Made by a program: the position numbers and the translations under genes. Shown in pieces: positions 1 to 6,678 of a stretch of 54,598 nt of DNA. The stretch is from Lacticaseibacillus hulanensis (GTDB lineage Bacteria; Bacillota; Bacilli; Lactobacillales; Lactobacillaceae): contig NZ_RRYD01000018.1 of NCBI RefSeq assembly GCF_004010095.1, forward strand, positions 1-54,598, given 5' to 3'. Numbering within the stretch: the first letter of the stretch is position 1; each line of letters begins with the position of its first letter. The notes under the pieces are model-generated. The model was not told the DNA's origin and made no database searches. It saw only the letters and a list, made by a program, of their open reading frames with translations.

Positions 1-12
1 TTCATTGTACAA

Positions 13-35
13 GGACTCAGGCTGTGAGTCTTTTC
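13..35 (+). terminator. Possible intrinsic terminator of a gene left of the window
   Basis: A GACTCA / TGAGTC stem with a 5-nt loop is followed by TTTTCT on the + strand. It would end a rightward transcript entering from outside the window. The stem is short, so the call is modest. Confidence 0.4.
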
Positions 36-125
36 TATTTGGCTAATTTGTTGCACTTACATTGTAAATTCGTCACAGCATTAAAATTACCAAAATCGGT
101 GCTGACGGCGCACTTGCCTATTAGA

Positions 126-368
126 TCAACCTTGTTTCTTGGGTTCCTTCTGGCTGAACGCCTTTTTCGCAATTGGACCCAGGAAATGCATCACTACCGG
201 CGAAATAAAGGCGACAGCCACGATAAATATCGCCGTATTGACCAAACTGTCTTGCAGCACACCAGCATCAAATTCTAAAGGTAAACCTATGTCACCATAA
301 TAGTCTGCGGCGAAAACTACCAACGCAAGAATCGCCAGCCGCACCCAAAAACTCTTTTTCCGCAACAT
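126..368 (-). CDS. Small two-helix membrane protein, unknown function
   Basis: This 80-residue protein begins MLRKKSFWVRLA, has a hydrophobic segment at about residues 9-22, a second at about 45-65, and a lysine-rich tail ending KEPKKQG. Both ends are basic, so an N-in/C-in hairpin in the membrane is likely. An AGGAGG ribosome site lies just upstream of the ATG, which makes the start convincing. It stands alone and I do not recognise a family. Its role is unknown; it could be a small accessory membrane protein of the kind common in lactobacilli. Confidence 0.6.
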   Translation of the reverse strand: MLRKKSFWVRLAILALVVFAADYYGDIGLPLEFDAGVLQDSLVNTAIFIVAVAFISPVVMHFLGPIAKKAFSQKEPKKQG

Positions 369-809
369 TTTGCACGCCTCCTAAAACCGCTATCATTTTA
401 GCAAATTATAGCGCACCTGCAAAAAAAACAATCATGTTTGTTATTTAACGTAAACCAGGGTAACCTTTTTGTGTCGTGCAAATGTACCACTTCCCATTTT
501 ATAGTGTGCCAGCAAAATACGCGCGCAGTGTTTCTTGATGATTAACCGCGAAGGCGAACGTATTATTCTTAAACGCCGCGCCGCACAGCTCCTCACCGCC
601 GAAATCATCCGCGACCACCGACACGTTGCGTGGTACAACACAGGATTAGTCGCCATACATCCAAAAAATCCCCCTCATCCTTTTGCCCACAGTGTAATTG
701 GGCGCAAATCGATGCTGGGGGATTCTCTGATATTCAGTATTCCGTTTGTTGCGGCTGACAGCACTCGCTCGCAAACTGATTGGGGGCGCAACTGGGTTGA
801 GCACTGCCC
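369..809. other. Intergenic stretch with a possible gene remnant and a structured segment
   Basis: No complete gene is evident. An open + strand frame from about 535 to 660 (starting MMINREGERIILKRR) has codon use like local genes but no ribosome site and fades into non-coding-looking sequence, so it may be a gene remnant. Around 665-725 there is a nested structure: AATCCCCC pairs with GGGGGATT, enclosing a smaller stem near GCCCA/TGGGC. A GGGGC/GCCCC stem at about 783-812 could terminate the leftward protease gene. Confidence 0.35.
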
Positions 810-1514
810 CTAATAGATTGACCGCAGCCCGGCCAAATCGGCGCTGGTCATTTTCTGGTGACCCGAGGTGACGGGGTACATGATAGAAACTGGGTCCTGG
901 CTGTGATCGAGTCCCAGGGCGTGGCCGAGTTCGTGCAGCGCCACGGTCAGGTTCAGGTTGGCCATGTACTGGACGTTCAGATTGGCGTTGGCGCGGTTAA
1001 CGGTGTAATTGTCGCTGCCCGTGTATTCATAAATTGCGGGACCGCCCTTGCCGAGCTCCATCCCCCCGTCCACCGCTCCAGGGGTAATCTTCTTGTACTG
1101 CCCGAACGTGATGCTATTGTCGTGCTTACCGCCACTACCGGCAATCAGCTTCACGATGCCGGTGCGGTTATACGTCGTCACCGCCTGCCGAAACAGGTTG
1201 ATGACCTTGGGTGCGGTCCTGTTAGCAAAGTGGTAATAGTAGGTGTTGCTAAGCGACTTGCCGCGAACAATTGCTTCAACCGGGGTTGCGTCGCTCCTAT
1301 TGCTGCTGGAGCTAGACGAGCTTGAGGCAGGCGCGCTGCTCGCCGAACTTTCTGGAGTCACCGGCACTTGCTGGGTGGACTGGATGAACGTCTGCGTTCT
1401 ATCCCACCAGGTTTTGGCATCACGGGCGAGGTTGCTGGGGCCGATTTTGTACACCGCAAAGATAATCACGGCGATGAGAATTAAGTTGCGGAAGTGATGT
1501 GTTCTGCGGCGCAT
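810..1514 (-). CDS. Membrane-anchored matrixin-type zinc metalloprotease
   Basis: This 234-residue protein has a basic N-terminus (MRRRTHHFRN) and one membrane-spanning segment at about residues 9-22. A Ser/Ala-rich linker with runs of serine follows, then a catalytic domain. Near the C-terminus it has HELGHALGLDH, the HExxHxxGxxH zinc signature of metzincins, followed by SIMYPV, the Met-turn expected for matrixins. The enzyme should act outside the cell, tethered to the membrane. The chosen ATG is preceded by AAAGGAG; an in-frame upstream ATG lacks a site. It stands alone, and its substrate cannot be read from the sequence. Confidence 0.85.
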   Translation of the reverse strand: MRRRTHHFRNLILIAVIIFAVYKIGPSNLARDAKTWWDRTQTFIQSTQQVPVTPESSASSAPASSSSSSSSNRSDATPVEAIVRGKSLSNTYYYHFANRTAPKVINLFRQAVTTYNRTGIVKLIAGSGGKHDNSITFGQYKKITPGAVDGGMELGKGGPAIYEYTGSDNYTVNRANANLNVQYMANLNLTVALHELGHALGLDHSQDPVSIMYPVTSGHQKMTSADLAGLRSIY

Positions 1515-1591
1515 GGGCGGCTCCTTTCTAAGGTGGTATGGGGCAATTATAGCAAAATGGAGGACACCAGATGGGTCCTCCATTTTAAGAA

Positions 1592-3073
1592 TTAGATATA
1601 ATCAACCTTGCTTAAGAGCTGAACCATCGTGCTACCCTTCACCCACACATCCGGAATGTACATGTGGACACCATTTATCACAACCGGTTTACGTGATGAG
1701 TCGGTTCCCGTGCCTCTAATAAAAACAAGATTTTCGGATGACTTTAAAAAGTTCGGCGCCGATTGTTGAACCCCAGTCTTGTTCATAACCGGTTTACCCG
1801 TTTTCTTGTCGAATTTCTTAATATCTCGCAATTCACCATTGTTAATTAAGTTGCGCGTGTGCACCCACAACTTTTTAACGTACGTCTGGATAAAGTCTTC
1901 ATCGAAGTTGTAACGTTTGAACCCAAGAAACTTGTTGTCTAGCAGCTTAGACTTAGTCGATGGTTCCTCAAACACAATCATGAGCAACTGTGCTTCAGAA
2001 AAGTACGCGCTGAGCAATGAGTTGTCAAAATCATCCTCTTCATTTGGCCACGATGGCAAATCCAAACCAGAGATCTTAAAGTCCTCGGTTCGACCGCCCT
2101 TGTTCGATAAAACAATGGTCTTGGGAATAAGGCCCATTTCTTTGAACATCTCGACCTTATTGAACTTAGAGGCTGAGCCACCAAACATCTTCACAATTAT
2201 TCGTTCGCCAATAGACTTATCAACGTCACCATGTTTGTTTGGCTTCCAGTCAATATTCAGTTCAGTAAGCAATTCCCTTACAGTCTTATTCTTGTACTTA
2301 ATGCCGTACTCATGAAGAGTTTTATCGAACTGACTGTAGCTACTGATAGTCTCGCTTAGCTGTTCCCCTTGTGCCTTGAAGTAACGGTCAACAATCGAAT
2401 TAACTACAGCACGTTTTAGGCGAAAACGCGGTTGATGTGGCCATTTTGGCGCAGTATCAATGAACATCAGTTGCTTCCGCAGTTCAGATGACAGCCGCGG
2501 ATAACCATCCCGTGGGTCAACATACTCATCCTGGATCTTTTGCACAAAATTGCGAACTAAGGTCCAGTCATTCCGTAACACATTGGTCTCCTCGTCCGAA
2601 AACTGAAAGAATTCGTAGCCAAGAATCGGAAACTTCGCATAATCAGTTGAGGTAACAGTTTTGTCGGAATCATACAAATAGTACACGAACAATAGGTGCG
2701 CAAGTTTATGCCAGAAGTGGGAATCTTCAAACTTCTCATGGACAATCTCATCTGGTGAAACGGCCGTAATTGACATGGGCTCTTTGGCTTCATAAGGTCC
2801 AGCATTCTGGTGCTTGTTCCGCCGAACACCGGTCGTTTTGATTTCCACTTCATCCCCATCAACCACTAGGTCCGGGCGCTGTTTATTATCCGCGTCGTAA
2901 CCAACAATTGATTCTTCAACGATTAGCCCCGCGACACCAGTCATCTTTGGTTTATCGGCCAGTGAGGCAAAGCGACCACGATTATCAATCTCGCCTAAAG
3001 TTTTGTGAATAGCTGCGTTAAACTTTTTCTCTAGGTCAGCATATTTAACTACATGTGTGTGTCCAATAGCCAT
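1592..3073 (-). CDS. Type II restriction endonuclease, Sau3AI/MutH-like
   Basis: This 493-residue protein is close in length to Sau3AI. Its N-terminal part has a MutH-type PD-(D/E)xK layout: E53/E54 in GLIVEES, D68 in RPDLV, and E77-x-K79 in EVEIKTT. Sau3AI-family enzymes carry a second, catalytically dead MutH-like copy that binds DNA, and the long C-terminal half here fits that plan. The gene follows a C5-cytosine methyltransferase gene on the same strand, supporting a restriction-modification pair. The ATG at 3073 has a GGAGGT site; an upstream ATG does not. It has its own promoter after the methyltransferase terminator. GATC specificity is inferred from family resemblance only. The gene is richer in A+T than the surrounding core genes. 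Confidence 0.8.
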   Translation of the reverse strand: MAIGHTHVVKYADLEKKFNAAIHKTLGEIDNRGRFASLADKPKMTGVAGLIVEESIVGYDADNKQRPDLVVDGDEVEIKTTGVRRNKHQNAGPYEAKEPMSITAVSPDEIVHEKFEDSHFWHKLAHLLFVYYLYDSDKTVTSTDYAKFPILGYEFFQFSDEETNVLRNDWTLVRNFVQKIQDEYVDPRDGYPRLSSELRKQLMFIDTAPKWPHQPRFRLKRAVVNSIVDRYFKAQGEQLSETISSYSQFDKTLHEYGIKYKNKTVRELLTELNIDWKPNKHGDVDKSIGERIIVKMFGGSASKFNKVEMFKEMGLIPKTIVLSNKGGRTEDFKISGLDLPSWPNEEDDFDNSLLSAYFSEAQLLMIVFEEPSTKSKLLDNKFLGFKRYNFDEDFIQTYVKKLWVHTRNLINNGELRDIKKFDKKTGKPVMNKTGVQQSAPNFLKSSENLVFIRGTGTDSSRKPVVINGVHMYIPDVWVKGSTMVQLLSKVDYI

Positions 3074-3104
3074 TAAGATATACCTCCAAGTCGAATCCAA
3101 TCTT

Positions 3105-3132
3105 AGTATATCAATTTAGTTATCGGTTACAA
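3105..3132 (-). promoter_or_regulatory. Predicted promoter of the restriction endonuclease gene
   Basis: On the minus strand TTGTAA (3127-3132) and TATACT (3105-3110) are separated by 16 bp, about 30 bp upstream of the endonuclease ribosome site. Together with the terminator just upstream it suggests the endonuclease is transcribed separately from the methyltransferase. Confidence 0.55.
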
Positions 3133-3149
3133 ATTTTAATGATGGCACA

Positions 3150-3182
3150 AGAAAACCCAGAAAATTTGTGTTTTCTCTGGGT
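3150..3182 (-). terminator. Terminator after the methyltransferase gene
   Basis: On the minus strand ACCCAGAGAAAA pairs with TTTTCTGGGT around a short loop and is followed by TTTTCTT, directly after the methyltransferase stop codon. Confidence 0.6.
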
Positions 3183-3188
3183 CATAAC

Positions 3189-4454
3189 TTAATGCTTAAT
3201 ATTCAACTTAACTATCTCACTAGCAGGCTTAAGATTGGTTTCGCGCTCCATAATATCGTCAATTCCTGAACCAATCTTAGTGACAACACCACAAACCAAT
3301 GCATTACCCATCATGAAGTAACGCGCCGTCTTTGGCATTCCCTCAGTCCAACCATCTGGGAAGGTCTGCAGCCGCTCGCATTCCACAGGGTCCAGCAAAC
3401 GTAACCGTCCAGTTTGCTTATCCTTAATTACGTGCGTACTGCGATTAATACTGTGTTCTGACGTCAACATAGTTCGTCCTGGTCGATCTAATGGGTCTGG
3501 GAAAGACATCCCGCCTTCTGAGTAATAATACTTAAACCCAGTTTTGGCAGTCCGCTCTTCCTTCTTGGCACCCTTCAAATATTCAAACTTCTCAAGGCGT
3601 CCTGGCTTAGTGTCGATAAATAATTCTTCATCATCAACAGAATCAAGCACAATGTCATCAAGCAAAACATGTTTACCTTCGTAGGCAGACTCATATTTTC
3701 CTGTAAAAATTTCGGAATCCTGCATAATCCCAGTATTTTCAAATTTGAAACTGAAATTATCTGAGAAGTCTACAATATCGAGGTAACCGTCAATTGAACC
3801 TTTTTTTTGCAAAGTCAGGTGTTTCTTAATTGGCAGTTCCTTGTGATATACACTGTGGTCCTTGATAGCTTTCTTTAAGTCATGTAAGTCTTCAAGTTCA
3901 CGATAATACTCTGTATCTTTTCGGTACGCAAAGATAAAGACACGACGACGACGCTGTGGGAAACCATAGTCAGCAGCGTTAATCATGCGCCACTGTACCC
4001 CATAACCCAACTGATTCAACGTGAAGAGAATCATCCCAAAATCGCGGCCACGTTGGCGGGGACCAGGTGAAGACAATAGGCGGTCAACGTTTTCCAAAAG
4101 GATGAATGGCGGCATTTTAGCTTCCACCGTGTCCCGAATATCCCACCACAGAACACCCTTCTTCCCCTCAATTCCTTGTGCACCTGAGTGTGCTACAGAA
4201 TAATCTTGGCAAGGAAAGCCGCCAACCAGTAATTCGATATCTGGAATTGTAGTCTTATCAACCTTGTTAATATCAATGTTTGAATTGATGCTACTGTCGC
4301 CATAATGACGAACATAGCAGTCAAATGCGTACTGATTCTTGCGCCCTGGTTCCCATTGGTTAGCGTACACTGTCTTCCATCCAGAATTTAGTGCATCTAA
4401 ACCGACGCGGAATCCACCGACGCCAGCAAATAGCTCAGCTACTCGTTTGTTCAT
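3189..4454 (-). CDS. DNA (cytosine-5) methyltransferase of the restriction-modification pair
   Basis: This 421-residue protein shows the ordered C5-methyltransferase motifs: motif I (ELFAGVGGFRVGLDA) at the N-terminus for S-adenosylmethionine binding, motif IV (GGFPCQDYS) with the catalytic cysteine, motif VI (LLENVDRLL) and motif VIII (PQRRRRVF). A target-recognition region lies in the middle, before the C-terminal conserved block. It would protect host DNA from the endonuclease encoded downstream. The ATG at 4454 sits directly before motif I and has an AAAGGA site; the longer frame adds residues with no homology sense. Its promoter contains a GATC-centred palindrome. Specificity is not provable from sequence. 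Confidence 0.93.
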   Translation of the reverse strand: MNKRVAELFAGVGGFRVGLDALNSGWKTVYANQWEPGRKNQYAFDCYVRHYGDSSINSNIDINKVDKTTIPDIELLVGGFPCQDYSVAHSGAQGIEGKKGVLWWDIRDTVEAKMPPFILLENVDRLLSSPGPRQRGRDFGMILFTLNQLGYGVQWRMINAADYGFPQRRRRVFIFAYRKDTEYYRELEDLHDLKKAIKDHSVYHKELPIKKHLTLQKKGSIDGYLDIVDFSDNFSFKFENTGIMQDSEIFTGKYESAYEGKHVLLDDIVLDSVDDEELFIDTKPGRLEKFEYLKGAKKEERTAKTGFKYYYSEGGMSFPDPLDRPGRTMLTSEHSINRSTHVIKDKQTGRLRLLDPVECERLQTFPDGWTEGMPKTARYFMMGNALVCGVVTKIGSGIDDIMERETNLKPASEIVKLNIKH

Positions 4455-4557
4455 TTGTGATGCGTCCTTTCGTGGTCGCCTAACATGCAATAATGCTAGA
4501 ATACTACAATTCATCGCGTTGATCCAGTATTATGGCAGAATCTCTTTCTCGATAACC

Positions 4558-4587
4558 ATTATAACGAACGATCGTTCGAATTGGCAA
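4558..4587 (-). promoter_or_regulatory. Methyltransferase promoter with a 14-bp palindrome centred on GATC
   Basis: On the minus strand TTGCCA (4582-4587) and a perfect TATAAT (4558-4563) are 18 bp apart. The spacer contains CGAACGATCGTTCG (4565-4578), a perfect 14-bp palindrome with GATC at its centre. A second GATC lies in the leader at 4521-4524. A palindrome in this position is a natural operator; if the enzyme methylates GATC, the promoter could sense its own methylation state. Confidence 0.6.
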
Positions 4588-4598
4588 GAAATTCTTTT

Positions 4599-4817
4599 CT
4601 AATTGCGCAATAGAGTCTCATCCAGCAGCCCCAAGTCACTCCCAAGCCAGCTGGAGTAATCTTCATGGCTCAACTCACCGTTTTCCAAATGTACTAGAGC
4701 GCGCACAAATTTCTCGTAATCCCCACCTGCAAGTTCCCGAATTACGGCGTCATAATCATCTTGGCTGAATTGTTGTGCAGAATTGCGAAGGTGCTGCATC
4801 CATTCCAAATCATTCAA
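4599..4817 (-). CDS. Small acidic protein next to the restriction-modification genes, unknown function
   Basis: This 72-residue, mostly helical and acidic protein begins MNDLEWMQHLRN and ends LDETLLRN. A GAGGTGA ribosome site lies upstream of the ATG. It precedes the methyltransferase gene on the same strand with the GATC palindrome promoter between them. No family is recognised. It is too acidic and lacks an obvious helix-turn-helix, so it is not a clear controller (C) protein, but it may belong to the island. Confidence 0.55.
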   Translation of the reverse strand: MNDLEWMQHLRNSAQQFSQDDYDAVIRELAGGDYEKFVRALVHLENGELSHEDYSSWLGSDLGLLDETLLRN

Positions 4818-5190
4818 TACGCTTCACCTCGGAGTAATCCTACCACAAATTAGCAGTACGAACGAGTACGGCTTTGAACTGAATTCTTTATCAGTCAGTT
4901 TTTGCGCTTCGTCTTCCCCTTCCAACCCCGACGATCAACGCAAAACTGCCGATTCTGGCCACTTGACTGCTACCCTGGTTCAATTCAGTTGACTCCTAGT
5001 GTATTTGATATACGCTAAAATCCAAAATTCAGTAAGAACACCCGGCACAAAAGGCCTAACCCGCTGATTCTGTTGTTTCCGACTATAAATAACAAAAGAA
5101 GCTTACCCCATAAGAGTAAGCTTCAAATGATAGGCTTATTTTCAATACTAGATGACAGATTCCCGTTAATAATCGCGGCACGGCCATAAA
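4818..5190. other. A+T-rich intergenic region, no gene seen
   Basis: No convincing coding frame. A small inverted repeat (GTATttgATAC) lies near 5000, and a terminator hairpin near 5097-5125 serves the leftward gene to the right. Open frames on both strands are short and lack ribosome sites. Confidence 0.5.
5097..5125 (-). terminator. Terminator of the YcxB-like gene
   Basis: GAAGCTTAC pairs with GTAAGCTTC around a short loop. On the minus strand the stem is followed by TTTTGTT. It lies downstream of the gene ending at 5191. Confidence 0.65.
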
Positions 5191-5709
5191 CTACCCCAGC
5201 TTCACCTTGTCCACCGTCATGTTCCGCGAAATAATTGCCCGCAACTCCTGGATTTGCTCCTCTGTCATCCCCGACTTCGGCAGCAACTGTCCCTGCCGAC
5301 TCGTCGACATCAGGATGAACAGACTCGGGGTTTCCGCGGCCTCCAGGAAGCCGGTCCAATCTCGGTGACCAGAACCGTTGGCCGCCGTCGCGGTCACGCC
5401 CGTGTCGTCAATCACAAACGTCGCCGGTGCAAACACCGCCGCGTTTTTCGGTGACCGGTACGCGGTCACGGCCCGCCAGCGCGTCAGTAGCGGTAGGTAG
5501 ACGATGGCGAATACACCCAGAAAGATAATCGGGGCTAGTGTGCCCCAGACATAGCTGCCCGTCACTCCGAGCAAGCAACTATAGGCGATTAGTATCACAC
5601 CACCAATCACCAGGCCGAGCTGGAGCAAACGGATTTTGCCGTGTTTTTGAAACCACTGTAAATAGTTAAAATAGTCCTGCTGGTCAATGCTTAGGTCGTG
5701 CAATTCCAT
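5191..5709 (-). CDS. YcxB-like membrane protein
   Basis: This 172-residue protein has a short N-terminal cytoplasmic part (MELHDLSIDQQDYFNY), two membrane segments at about residues 30-75, and a soluble C-terminal domain with F-x-I-D-D-T-G-V and an aromatic DWTGFLEAAETPSLFIL stretch. This is the arrangement of the YcxB-like family, whose function is unknown. The ATG at 5709 is 8 bp from GGAGGG; a TTG two codons earlier is possible. The gene is markedly GC-rich compared with its A+T-rich neighbours, so it looks like host backbone between two acquired blocks. Confidence 0.65.
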   Translation of the reverse strand: MELHDLSIDQQDYFNYLQWFQKHGKIRLLQLGLVIGGVILIAYSCLLGVTGSYVWGTLAPIIFLGVFAIVYLPLLTRWRAVTAYRSPKNAAVFAPATFVIDDTGVTATAANGSGHRDWTGFLEAAETPSLFILMSTSRQGQLLPKSGMTEEQIQELRAIISRNMTVDKVKLG

Positions 5710-5825
5710 CGTCAATGCCCTCCGTCAAGTGCCGTTTAGTTAGCAGTATATGCCTTGCCGTCTGGTGGCACAAGTGGCCCCAAATGTTGAGCCCTTACCG
5801 ATTTGAAGTATGCATTATGGTATAC

Positions 5826-5975
5826 ATGTGGTTCGCTCTCGACGAGATTAATGTCTCTCAAGCCAGAAGCAATTTAATAGCAACAGTATGTGTTAAAAAG
5901 AAAAAAATCCCGGAAATTAATGCCGTCAAGAGAAGTTGTCTATGTCCAGGCAAAGATTTATATTCCCGCTGACAA
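5826..5975 (+). pseudogene. Possible decayed Phd/YefM-type antitoxin gene
   Basis: The translated frame contains INVSQARSNL, resembling the start of Phd/YefM antitoxins, and then PEINAVKRS, resembling the later VEINGKRG-type segment of such proteins. The spacing is shortened, the frame then loses similarity, and no toxin gene follows. A TATGGTATAC element typical of a promoter region lies just upstream. The match is by eye and short. Confidence 0.3.
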
Positions 5976-6290
5976 CTATCTAGGCGATTCCAACAAATTA
6001 CAGTTCAAGCACGATCTGCCAGTTTCGAAAACTGCACTCACTATTACGATGCGAGCCACAATATCATCACAGTCAATCACAGTTACTACCAATCTGTTCG
6101 ACCACGCTATATTGAGCTTTAAGATGGTTAACAACCACATTTAAGTAACCACGTTGACTGACCTTAACACTACGAAAATCCTTTTTCTTTCTTTTGCACG
6201 ACCTTCCCCTAACTTCTCCCGTCACCCACCATTCCGTTTCGTCTTTGCTCTTTCGCCCCGACCCGCAACGCCAAAATCCTGTTTCTGAAC

Positions 6291-6370
6291 ATTTGACACA
6301 GGACATATTTTTTAATATGCGCAGATTCGCCCTTTTCTGCGCATATATTTAAATATGTCCTGTATCAAAT
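6291..6370. repeat. 80-bp near-perfect palindrome (34-bp arms)
   Basis: The arm at 6291-6324 begins ATTTGACACAGGACATATTT and ends AATATGCGCAG; the arm at 6337-6370 is its reverse complement with five mismatches. The loop is 12 nt. Neither arm is followed by a simple T-run of the usual terminator type. It could form a cruciform or a long RNA hairpin, or be the remnant of a small inverted-repeat element. Confidence 0.85.
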
Positions 6371-6589
6371 GCGCCAAAACACCGCCTGAACACTTTTACC
6401 TCAACGCAATCTGAATCCTGCTGGTCAATCGCCGTCAACGCTTCACCGCAATAAAACCAAATCTACGCCACAACTTCTTCACATCTGGCCCGTATAGTAA
6501 TAAACATAGAGATGAGCAACCCAGAACTCATCGCTAAGTCTTCTTCATATTTTTCTCCTCCCAAAAAATAGTGTAGTCCCAGCTACACC

Positions 6590-6629
6590 AAAAACGGCGA
6601 CGTTGCCCGACGTCGCCGTTTTTCTGTGG
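6590..6629. terminator. Bidirectional hairpin terminator
   Basis: AAAACGGCGACGT pairs with ACGTCGCCGTTTT around a 6-nt loop, flanked by A-rich and T-rich runs so it can work in both directions. It lies about 50 bp after the stop of the leftward helicase gene. Confidence 0.8.
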
Positions 6630-6678
6630 ATTCTACTGCTTAGCGTTTTTTACACAAAGGTTGCCAGTTTTAACAAGA

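Larger units (their letters stand above)
5710..6678. other. Long A+T-rich intergenic region within the defence island
   Basis: Nearly 1 kb without an intact gene. It contains a decayed Phd-like antitoxin frame (about 5826-5975), a pyrimidine-rich stretch near 6180-6290, an 80-bp near-perfect palindrome (6291-6370) and a strong hairpin terminator (6593-6627). Between the last two, TATAGT near 6496 precedes a 19-codon frame at about 6513-6572 (MSNPELIAKSSS...) ending just before the terminator; this could be a small RNA or micropeptide but is weak. Confidence 0.45.
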
